NCBI GenBank assembly: GCA_963853835.1
Contig: OY970821.1
Coordinates: forward strand, 52,658,640-52,722,639
Direction: 5' to 3'
Source: Calendula officinalis
Lineage: Eukaryota; Streptophyta; Magnoliopsida; Asterales; Asteraceae
DNA length: 64,000 bases
Of the stretch, positions 54,883-64,000 are shown in pieces. The translations under genes and the position numbers were made by a program. The notes under the pieces were generated by a model. The model worked only from the letters and a program-made list of their open reading frames with translations. It had not been told where the DNA came from and searched no databases. How positions within the stretch are numbered: the first letter of the stretch is position 1; each line of letters starts with the position of its first letter.

Positions 54883-55986
54883 TGAAGGATTTATGTGCAC
54901 AATTAGTCAACCTATAATGATACATCCATGCCTACGAAACACTTAAGGGTCACACCAGTGAGTGCATGTAATACGAGCAAGATATGCAATAATACTACGA
55001 AGAGGAATGATTCATAATAGTCATTATGAATCAGTTAAGTTTAACTTATTACTAGATTAGTTTAACTAACTAATTAATACAAGTACTTGTACTTTTACTA
55101 GTTGAGTAAATATACAATGTGTTAATTATAGATTATCCATGATATGATTTAAAGCTCTTAAATCATATAGTAATTGGATAATATTGTTGTATAAATTATA
55201 TAAAGGTTATTATATAATTAATTATTAAAAGTATAAATACAAGTCTATATTTCGTGTATATGGGTACCGAAATATATTAGTGTATTAATACTAGACATTT
55301 AATAGTTAAGTTTAACAATAATAAACTAGTTAAACTATAAGGGATGCAAGTGTTAAAAGGAAATTTAATTAAAGATCTAATATTAATTAAACTAGAGGGT
55401 TTTAAGCGTAACTTATTTGTATATAAATTAGAGGCTTAGGGTAACCCTAAAACCCCTAGATCACCCACACGAAATCCCTTGCCCCCTCTTCCCCTTCGAT
55501 CGGCCGAACCAAGAACACAACTCTTTGTGTTCTTCGTTCGTTCTTCGTGTTCTTCGAGTTTCGAAGATCAAGGATCGTTGCAAGTGATCATCTAGAGGAT
55601 CGCTCGTCGTGTTCATCATCAGTGGACTAATCTTAAGCATTAACTAAGGTATGATTCATGGAACACTCTTTCCTCTCTCCCCTCTTGTTCGAAGTCGAAC
55701 CAAGAACCCTAGGGTTCTTGGTTAGTTCGACGAACCACACAAGCAATGTGTGTGTGTTCGAGTTCGTCGTACAAGGTTTCTTTCTTGTTAATCTAATCTG
55801 GATTTCCAACATCCCAATCCTTTAGGGTTTAAGGATTAGGTTTAATCCCACTTCCGCTTTAGGGATTAAATCAGCTAGTTGGTTTTAACCGTTTAAGAAC
55901 AATTTCCTGTTCTTGGTCAGTATGGTCGAACCAAGCATGCTAGGTGGTCGGTCCTATGGGTCGATCAGTTACTATGAAACCCTTCA
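54883..55986 (+). repeat. Family B LTR3
   Basis: 1,104 bp, TGAAGG...CCTTCA, very close to LTR2. TATATAAA at 55420-55427; palindrome 55698-55723. Both ends are intact. Confidence 0.92.
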
Positions 55987-58634
55987 GTGGTATCAGAGCG
56001 AGGTTTAGAAATCTAAACTAGATTAACAATGTTTGTTTGTTTATTTTACTTAGAGTTTTTCTTTTTTGTTCCAATTCTTTTTCTTCTTCTTTTCTTAGTT
56101 TTCGAAAATGGGTAAGAACCCTAGACCAAGAACATTAAACTAGTTTAGTTTAATTGGTCATAAGGATCTAACCCTAGTAATTTTCAAAAATTATAAGAAA
56201 CCCTAGGAGGCTAAGACCAAGAACATTAAACTAGTCTAGTTTAATTGGTCAAAAAGGTTTCTAAGAACCCTAGATTTTTTGAAATCTAGGAAGAACCCTA
56301 TGATCAAGTATGTTAAACAAGATGTGTTTAACTGATCAAATGGATTCTTTCCTTTTTCCCTAGAGATTTCGAAATCAAGGAAAACCCTAGGACCAAGTAT
56401 ATTAAACAAGATTTGTTTAATTGGTCAAAAGGATTCTTTCCTAATTACCTTTAGATTTTCGAAATCAAGGAGGTTACTTGGACACCAAGTTTGTTAAACC
56501 AGCCTAGTTTAATTGGTGGAAAAATTTCCTAGGCTTAAGAATTTTGAAACCCTAAAGAACCCTAGAACATTAAACTAGTTTGAGTTTAATTGTTTAAAAG
56601 AATTGATTAGGATGATAATCTAAAACCTAAATAATTAAACAAGTTCATGTTTAATAGGTTTAATTATTATTTTGATAGATTTATTAAGACTAGTTCTTTA
56701 AACCTAGAAATTTAGACAAAGTTTTATTGTCTATAAGGTTTAAATTAAAAGGTTAAATAAATTTATTAAGGTTATAATCTATCTTAGAATTTAAACAAAG
56801 TTTATTATTTAGATAGGATTAATTAGAATTTAATCTTTTAATAAATAATGTTTTTGATCAAGAAAGTCAAAACCCTAGTTTTTGATTGATCAAGAACAAG
56901 ATTAGGGTTTATCTAATTCATTTAGGGAATTAATACGATTAAAAGAAGTGTTAATTTTTAAGTACTAAAATTAACAAGGTGTATTTATGTATTTATTTAT
57001 ATATATATAATATTTTTTGGAATTTTAAATATTTAGAGTAAATGAATTTTTAATAGATATAATAAGTTTATACGTATTTTAATTAGATTAAGTTAATATA
57101 CATACGTATAAATTAGATGTAATATTATTATTAGAATGTTACAAGTTTATTATAAATAAAATATATATACGAATATATTAAATACAAGATAAAATGGAAC
57201 AATTAAAAGGATAATGTTATTTTGATCATAAAGAATAATAGTGTAACTAGTTATTGTATAAGTTATTATATAATTAAGACTAGAAAGTACAAAGTTATGA
57301 TTTCATTATAACTAGAAATTGTACAAGTTGAAATTATATGATAAACTAGAAATATACAAAGTTATATATTATTATTATTATTATTATAAGGTGTATAAAG
57401 TTATAAGTTATTATAACTAGATAATTATACAAGTATAATATAAGTATTTTACAAGTCATGTAATATACTAGATTAATGATCAAGTGATAAATAACAAGAG
57501 AACTTTATAACCTATATTTAACTAGTTCAAGTCAAATATAAGAAAGGTTTAAACAAACTAAGAATTATTATATATAGTATTTATATTAAAAGTCTATTAG
57601 TTTCACCAAGTATAAACCGGTGATTGTGTTTGCTTAAGTTCCGTCATGGTTGTTGGAGCCAGTGGGAGCTACACAAGAAAATCACAAAGTTTATAAGTGT
57701 GTCGCTAAGACATAAGTTTTGGTCGAATCTAATAATTCAAAACAAATGTTTAATTTTATTATTAGACATATGAGAAACTAGGTGTGTTAAACTAGGTTTA
57801 TAATTCAAGTTTATGGATCATAAAAGTATTAAAAGTTTAACTTAACTTTTAAGTTTTTAATAGTAAGATAAAACAAGTAAGTTTTATTATAGATAAGGTT
57901 TTTCACAAAAACCTAGTAAAAAGTTTTGTACACCTTGTTTTAGGTATACATATAAATCGCGCAATTCTTGAAACTATAAGTTTTAAAGAAAAGTTCTTAA
58001 GTTTTAAAAAGGTGTCTTGTAAAATTCTTAAAGTCACAAGTCACACATTCTAAACAAGGATTAAGATTGGAATAAAGGTTTAAGTTTAATATAAGACTTA
58101 AACAAACTCAAGAAAATCTTAGATCTAAGTACTATCCACCTAATGGAACACCGCACTTGTTCAACGATATTCATATTGTAAGGATAAAGAACCTTAGATA
58201 TGGATTCAAATCATTGCGAGTGTTAGGGTACGTAAGGTTCTGTGATAATTGGGAGTCCCGGCGCTGAGCATCGCACTGTCTTAGATGGTCTGATCTAATT
58301 TGGTGATAATCGGGAGTCCCGGCCCAAAACGTACTTGAGTAGAATAAACATACTAGACTTTATTGCTAACTTAGAAATGTACAATTAGATTGTACAAAGT
58401 TGTAATAAGTTATAAGTCTAAAGATTCTACGACCCCTAGGAATCGTGTCAAGCCTTGATACGATCGGTAAGGATGTTACCTACCAGAAACAGCATGTCTC
58501 GTCGAGAAGTGCCCAAACCTTGCGGCGAGAATGTGATATATGGATCCTAGGCCTAAAATATTAATTATGGGTTTATAATATATTTTAGAGAATGTTTATT
58601 GATGATTACTAATTAAACTGGGTTTGATTTGTAG
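55987..58634 (+). other. Unit 3 primer site and leader
   Basis: GTGGTATCAGAGCG primer site (55987-56000), then leader repeats at about 56105-56530. Up to about 56740 it differs from unit 2 by roughly 2%; beyond that the difference rises to roughly 10%, with many indels and no long (TA)n. No gene is seen. Confidence 0.8.
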
Positions 58635-59270
58635 ATGGCAGCAACAACCACGATGACGAGTACCAACAATCTCTCACTTCGCTCAATCCTCGAAAAAGAC
58701 AAGTTGACTAGGTCAAACTTTCTCAATTGGGAGCGCAATCTTCGCATTGTGCTCAGGCATGAGAGAAAGTGGTATGTCTTGGAAAGAGCAGCACCAAATG
58801 TCTCTGCCGTAAATGCTAGAGCTAAAACAAGGCAAGGTTAATATAAGCATGTCAGTGATGCACTCGATGTGAGCTGTCTGATGCTCGCCACTATGAGTCA
58901 TAAGTTACAAGCGGGACTTATGGATGTGCCTGCATATGAGATGATCCAGCAACTTAGGAATTCATTGCAAGAGCAAGCTCGCACTGAGAGGTTCGACATC
59001 AATCGAGCCTTAAACTCTTGCAAGATGGTCAAAGGAACACCGGTGAGTGCCCACGTCATGAAAATGAAAGGGCACATGGATCACCTTGCTAGACTTGGTC
59101 ACCCCATTCCGTTGCAGATGGCAACATATACCATACTCAATTCGTTGTCTGATGACTACAAGTCTTTTGTGGTCGACTACAACATGCATAATATGGAGAA
59201 ATCCATTGCTGAGCTACATTCTATGCTCAAGACAGCTGAGTTGAGTTTGGGGACCAAGTCTAAAATATGA
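58635..59270 (+). pseudogene. Family B gag, unit 3, C-terminus lost
   Basis: MAATTTMTSTNNLSLRSI start. Unlike units 1 and 2 it keeps the original frame through RHERKWYVLERAAPNVSAV, but stops at TRQG (58841). The second frame 58869-59270 continues SCLMLATMSHKLQAGLMDVP to KTAELSLGTKSKI. The Gly/Lys-rich part and zinc knuckle are missing. Directly after the stop, 59271-59296 is an inverted 26-bp copy of a gag segment (33495-33520 in unit 1). Independent decay from units 1 and 2. Confidence 0.85.
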
Positions 59271-61138
59271 TTTTGTTTGACACCTTTACGATTTGGATAA
59301 TTCTTATTTTATGTTAAAACAAGGTTTTTGGTTTTAATAAATTTGAATCCATGGTTGAATTATATTGTGTGCATGTGTGATAATTACACTAGTCAAGGTT
59401 TATGACTAGATTGTAAGTCAAGTTTTTTGATTTACTTTATATTTCTTGTTTTATACTTGTTTGAATGTTGTAAGAATGAATAATTTCTTGATAGCTCAAA
59501 GTACCTAGATACTAATAATTAGAAAGTTTTTCTAATGAAAGTATTTAAGAGTTTTATGGAAGCATAAGTTTCAAAAGTTATTGAACTTAATTAAAACATC
59601 TTAAGTAATAATCATTACTTATGATAGTACGTTTTAAAGTATTAGTATTAATATAGTATGATTATATTGGATAGAGTATTGTCAAAAGTCTTTCATACTT
59701 GTGATAAAGGAACTTAATGAAGTCATAATTCCTTAATAGGAATAATTGGATATTCGTAAAATCCATGTGAAATGACTTAGACATTAAGTGAACTCTTAAA
59801 AGGGACAAACTATATTAAAGTATTTAAGAATTAAAAGGTATTATTGCAAGTCGTTTATACTTGTAATAAATACATTATTTAATCAAGTCATAATTCCCTT
59901 ATAGGAATAATGGATATTTGAGAAATCCAAGAAATGACTTTGGCATTAAATAAAGTTCTTAAGGAATACTAATACGTTTAAGAATTGGAAGTATTTTTTC
60001 AAGTGTTTTATACTTTTTAAATACGGTAATCAATAAAGGTCATAATTCCCTAAACAGGAATAGTGGGTATTCGCAAATCAAAAGGATGATCTTAATTATT
60101 GATAGAATTCTTAAAAGATTAAACTACAAGTTATTGACTAGGTTAAAGTAGCAGTTTAAGTGATGCTTAAATTCCATCAAAGATAGTGGGAGCTATGACT
60201 AACATAATTCATTAAAGATATTAATGAATTTAGTAAGTTAGTAAGACATTAACAACAAGTTTTTACCAAGTCGTTAGCCAAAGAGTTAAGAGAAATAATA
60301 AATGATCGTTAATTAGACTATTGCAAACCTAATAGCATGATCACAAGTCTTGTGATTAATTATTGCATACCTAATAGGTTGTTCACACTCCAGTGAATAA
60401 CACAAATCATTTAAGGAAATTTCTTTAACTAGTAATGATATATCAACAAATCAAGTAACTAAAAGAGGCTTTAGTTACAAGGAGAATTTATGAATTCAAG
60501 AAACTAAGGAGTTAATTTCCAATCCTCCTATGTTTACCGAATTGCACAAAAGGCAAGACTGGAATATGTACTAGATTGTTGCAAGAACAAAATCTAGCAA
60601 AGGCAAAAGAAGTAGTATTTTTCATATACTTGTCTTATCTCTTTAGTTTAATAGAAATGACTGGTTTAGTGATAAAGTTACAATTAAGGTTGTAAAAGTC
60701 ATTGAGTAATCAACACGAACAAAAGGAATAAGTAATGATCCAGTAATAATTCGGTATCTATGTCCAGTGAGGAATAATACATGAGTTAGTATCATTGTTA
60801 TTCAGACTTTGTATGTTTTACAATATCCATGAATAAAAGTTTTTTTATTCAAAAGGTATAAATCCGTGACTACTCGTCTTGGTGGGAACCTTGATGGGAC
60901 GTTAACGTCATCGCGATATTTGGTGGTAGATTCGAAGTCCTTCAAAGATAGCTACCCATGTTTTGTGTAAACCAAATATCAGTGATATTCTGTTGGAGCT
61001 CGACGAATATTGGATTGACCACCGTGACAATACTTCGTGGTTGAAAAGTTCAAAAGCATTGTTCACTAGGATTGTCCTTAAGCCTGAGGTATTTGGTTTG
61101 GGATACAATGACTAATGTGCTTTGGTTCGTCTTAGACA
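59271..61138 (+). other. Unit 3 noncoding 3' part, right end deleted
   Basis: Collinear with units 1 and 2 but diverged by perhaps 8% by eye. At 61138 the sequence jumps from CTTAGACAAG into LTR4 internal sequence (TAGTATGATTCATAATAG), so about 0.6 kb including purine tract and LTR start is missing. The antisense frame at 60908-61108 is present but shortened by a 1-bp loss. Confidence 0.75.
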
Positions 61139-62136
61139 AGTAGTATGATTCATAATAGTCATTATGAATCAGTTAAGTATTAAGTTAAGTTTAACTTATT
61201 ACTAGATTAGGTTAACTAACTAATTAGTATAAGTAGTTGTACATTTACTAGTTGAGTAAATATACAATGTGTTAATTATAAATTATCCATGATATGATTT
61301 AAAGCCATTAAATCATATAGTAATTGACTAATATTGTTGTATAAATTATATAAAGGTTATTATATAATTAATTATTAAAAGTTTAAATACAAGTATATAA
61401 TTCGTGTATATGGGTACCGAATTATTAGTGTATTAATACTAGACATTTAATAGTTAAGTGCAACAATAATAAACTAGTTAAACTATGAGGGATGGAAGTG
61501 TAGAAGGAAAGTTTAATTAAGGATCTAATCTTAATTAAACTAGAAGGACTTAAATGAAACTTATTCTATTATATACAAAAGGCTTAAGGTTTCATTTATT
61601 CCTTGATCATTACCTTACAACCCTACACGAAAATCCCCTCCCCCTCCCCTTCGATTTTCGTCCAAACACCCCAAGACACAAGTTTGTGTTCTTCGTGTTC
61701 TTAAAGTATTGAAGAACAAGTTCATTGCTTAGATCAACTAGAAGGTCGCTCGATTTGTTCATCATTAGTGGATCTATCTTAAGCAAACAACAAGGTATGT
61801 TTTGGGAAACCCTTTTTCTCCCTTCTCCCCTCTTGGACAAGTTCGACCAAAGAACCCTAGGGTTCTTTGGTTGATGGTCGAACGAACCACACAAGAAATG
61901 TGTGTGTTCGAGTTCTTCGTACAAGGTTTCTTTCTTGTTAATCTAATCTAGATTTCCAACATCCCAATCCTTTAGGGTTTAAGGATTAGGTTTACTCCCA
62001 CTTCCGCTTTAGGGATTAAATCAGCTAGTTGGTTTTAACCGGTCAAGAACAATTTCATGTTCTTGGTCAGTATGGTCGAACCAAGCATGCTAGGTGGTCG
62101 GTCCTATGGGTCGATCAGTTACTATGAAACCCTTCA
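61139..62136 (+). repeat. Family B LTR4, 5' truncated
   Basis: Starts inside the LTR, about 115 bp in, and ends ACCCTTCA at 62136. It is clearly more diverged from LTR1-3 than these are from each other. The palindrome (61846-61871) has one extra A in the left arm and one extra T in the right, so pairing is kept. A minus-strand frame at 61610-61924 is a shadow. Confidence 0.85.
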
Positions 62137-62464
62137 ATAAGTAACAAATTGATTAGTAACTTCACACCAACAACCGCCATTAAAATCCATTTGTTGTTTG
62201 CAATAAGACTTCTGTTAGAGTTTGTTTGGAGAACTAGATGTTTATATAAAAGGGAAGAAGCTTACGTTACATGATAAAATCACTTAAGAATAACAAGTGT
62301 GAAGTCTATAGGTAGGCTTATAATGACAAGCAATGAATAGTTCATGTGAAGAGTTTATCACCAAACGAAGCTATTAATATAATATTAATAAAGAAAAGAA
62401 AAGAAAACACATATTAAAAGACTATGCATTGGTTAGTAACACTTATACATAGTCTTTGGGGGCT
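62137..62464 (+). other. 3' end of the Tat internal region with polypurine tract
   Basis: About 330 bp between LTR4 and the Tat 3' LTR, without coding features. TTTGGGGGCT (62455-62464) sits directly before the LTR and is a good polypurine tract. Confidence 0.7.
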
Positions 62465-63152
62465 TGATAACATATGTCTAAAAATAGAATATAGTGATAT
62501 ATTACTATAACTACAAGACTAGTAAAAGAGCATGCCCACTTGATACCACTTGACACCACTCGACATAAGGAGGTAACATATCCAATTAAACGTCTACAAA
62601 AATTCTTCTAGAAACTTAGCTTGAAGATAAATACGAACAAGAATATTAATAGGATATCATGAGATTCCCTCTAATTAAATTATACTCATTTTGTTCCATG
62701 TCAACTTGAAGTCCCATGTGTAAGGGTAAGTTACATATAGTTATAAATAGGGATGAGAGGAAACGAGCAAAAGACTGACAAGGAAAATGGTCCTTAGTCC
62801 AATAACCCTCTTTGTATATTAACAACTTAAATATATAAACAAAGAGGATCACAAATATACAAACATGATATTTGCTAGAAAGATCAATCCTACACAATTC
62901 ATAATTTTCCTTCAAAAAAGTCATTATAATCTCCTTCGTAAAAGTGGCGTAAAACTTCATATATGATATGGAGTTACCCGCGGTTAATCGCCACCCGATA
63001 AATTATTATTAACTTTTTTTTTATTTAGCATGTTAATTATTTCTTATGTATCTATAATTTATAGCCCCCTGAAATGATAAGCCCTCTTATGGGGTCAAGT
63101 CATAACAACTTACACCTATAAGAGAAATCTGTTGTTATTTTACTCTTCATCA
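62465..63152 (+). repeat. Tat element 3' LTR
   Basis: 688 bp, TGATAACATATG...CTTCATCA. TATAAATA at 62742-62749. It lacks the 300-bp block of the 5' LTR (9040-9347) and has a 10-bp insertion (TTGACACCAC region). The minus-strand frame 62646-62960 mirrors one at 8635-8913 and is not credible as a gene. Confidence 0.88.
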
Positions 63153-63157
63153 ATTTA
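63153..63157. repeat. Target-site duplication (right) of the Tat element
   Basis: ATTTA directly after the LTR end, equal to 8459-8463. Confidence 0.8.
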
Positions 63158-64000
63158 CACCACAAGTGCTTGAATCATAATCCTTCCCTCTCACGATTAT
63201 TAGCTTCATTTTCTCAAACCTAAATCGATCTGTAAACCTACTCAAAATTTTCAGGTATGCTTCGTAACTTGATCGCATTGTTCAATTCAATGTTAATTGT
63301 GTCTTTACGCAATTTTTAGGTTTTTTCGTGATCGGTTTGTATTAAGAGTCTGATTTTGTATGATATTATTACTTTTGATTAAGTGTGATTGTTGTCACTG
63401 TAAACTATAGAAGTTGTAAATTGATTCAGTTTTTGAATTGAAATCAAAGATTGTTTTATAAAATTAGGTTTACCTTAATGTATATGAACACAATTTCTGG
63501 ATTTTTTATAAATTATAACTAATATTAACATATATTCTATCATTAAAAACCTTTACCGTAAGTAAACTTTCGATCAATAATCACATTATATCTTCTTAAA
63601 CAGGAATAACTTTGGCAATTTATATTTTTTTTAGTTGATTAGTTGTAAATTGACTGAAAAATAGTGCTATGTACACATAATGTGATTGCATTATGCTTTC
63701 AGGTATGCAAGAATCTAAAACAGGTTTTGGGGGAATGCGTCAAAAGTGGTAAAAAGTTTAAAACGGGTTGGGTTGAACTGCCAAGAATTTTGAGACAAAC
63801 TCTTTTACTATGATTTTAGAATGCTGTGAGCATTTGTATAATATTTAGGTTACTTTTAACATGTTTGACCTGGTTTCTTATTAGTTCTTTTTTCTTTTTC
63901 TTTTTTAATTTTAACCACCCATAATCCATAAAGATAAACCATGACTAAAATGTTGATGTGTTGCGTCTGTTGCACATGTCATATTTCTGAGGGTCTTCCA
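63158..64000 (+). other. Right flank: possible 5' end of a host gene
   Basis: No coding frame is supported. 63160-63254 looks like a plant 5' UTR (CCTTCCCTCTCACG, CTCAAACCTAAATCG), ending TTTTCAG|GTATGC at 63254/63255, a good splice donor. T-rich intron-like sequence follows. TTATGCTTTCAG at 63691-63702 could be an acceptor. The gene body would lie beyond the window. Uncertain. Confidence 0.25.

Larger units (their letters stand above)
29191..62136 (+). mobile_element. Tandem array of gag-only copia family B: LTR-unit-LTR-unit-LTR-unit-LTR
   Basis: Four LTRs in the same orientation (29191-30166, 36196-37306, 54883-55986, 61139-62136) enclose three internal units, each with primer site, long leader, gag and long noncoding 3' part but no pol. 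The period is 7,005 bp from LTR1 to LTR2 and 7,224 bp from LTR2 to LTR3 after subtracting C2. Unit 3 is shortened. No target duplication links the outer flanks (AATAC at 29186-29190, ATAAG at 62137-62141). Non-autonomous gag-only elements of this plan are known in plants (TR-GAG type). Confidence 0.85.
8464..63152 (+). mobile_element. Ty3-gypsy Tat-lineage element swollen by nested insertions
   Basis: LTRs at 8464-9442 and 62465-63152 share the same start (TGATAACATATGTCT) and end (CTTCATCA), both lie in plus orientation, and are flanked by the same duplication ATTTA. A polypurine tract (TTTGGGGGCT) precedes the 3' LTR. Own internal sequence is 9443-12856 (gag, protease, RT, RNase H) and 62137-62464. 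The integrase and the end of RNase H are missing, replaced by about 49 kb of other elements. By eye the LTRs differ at roughly 7-8% of shared positions, so this is the oldest datable insertion here. Confidence 0.8.

Noticed and set aside
1..64000. CRISPR array, bacterial operon, phage or satellite-type centromere array
   Set aside because: No spacer-repeat pattern, no prokaryotic gene organisation and no high-copy satellite monomer; all large repeats resolve to LTR elements or short local repeats.

Overview
This looks like nuclear DNA of a flowering plant, probably a eudicot. It is AT-rich, has almost no intact host genes, and is filled with plant-type Ty3-gypsy and Ty1-copia LTR retrotransposons inserted into one another. 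Asteraceae is a plausible source from the general look of the gypsy and copia proteins, but I cannot name a species. The only recognisable host coding sequence is a truncated AP-3 complex delta-adaptin fragment fused to a gypsy gag (6.7-7.9 kb). The right edge may hold the 5' end of a host gene.

Layout. (1) 0-6 kb: an old minus-strand gypsy element (D), with its 3' LTR at the left edge, a pol remnant at 0.9-1.8 kb and a 5' LTR remnant at 5.8-6.0 kb. It is split by a second gypsy-like LTR (E) and about 3.5 kb of skewed, gene-free DNA. (2) 6.0-8.3 kb: a diverged tandem repeat, then the 5' part of a minus-strand gypsy (F: LTR, primer site, gag start) carrying the AP-3 delta piece. (3) 8,464-63,152: one Tat-lineage gypsy element whose two LTRs are flanked by the same 5-bp duplication (ATTTA). 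Everything between is its body plus later insertions.

Inside the Tat element: gag, protease, RT and RNase H remnants (9.5-12.9 kb); an ACCGG-rich fragment; a minus-strand copia (A, 13.05-23.74 kb) chimeric with a piece of family B; a plus-strand Sirevirus-like copia (C1, 23.74-29.19 kb) cut off in its RT; then a tandem array of a gag-only copia family B (LTR-unit-LTR-unit-LTR-unit-LTR, 29.19-62.14 kb). The second B unit contains a young 11,458-bp Sirevirus-like element (C2, 39,678-51,135). C2 has 507-bp LTRs differing at three positions by eye, an AGTCC duplication, gag, pol and a third ORF after pol with a predicted in-frame intron.

How the parts relate: A, C1, the ACCGG-rich fragment and the Tat pol all lack their right-hand portions, and the B array joins C1 directly to the Tat 3' end. 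A single model, recombination between a B copy in C1 and another B copy near the Tat 3' end, would both build the array and delete the missing halves. A step in divergence inside the third B unit (near 56.74 kb) fits this. C2 came last and is itself broken by a 22-nt deletion in integrase and one extra T in its third ORF. No tRNA, rRNA or CRISPR array was found, and nothing here is bacterial.
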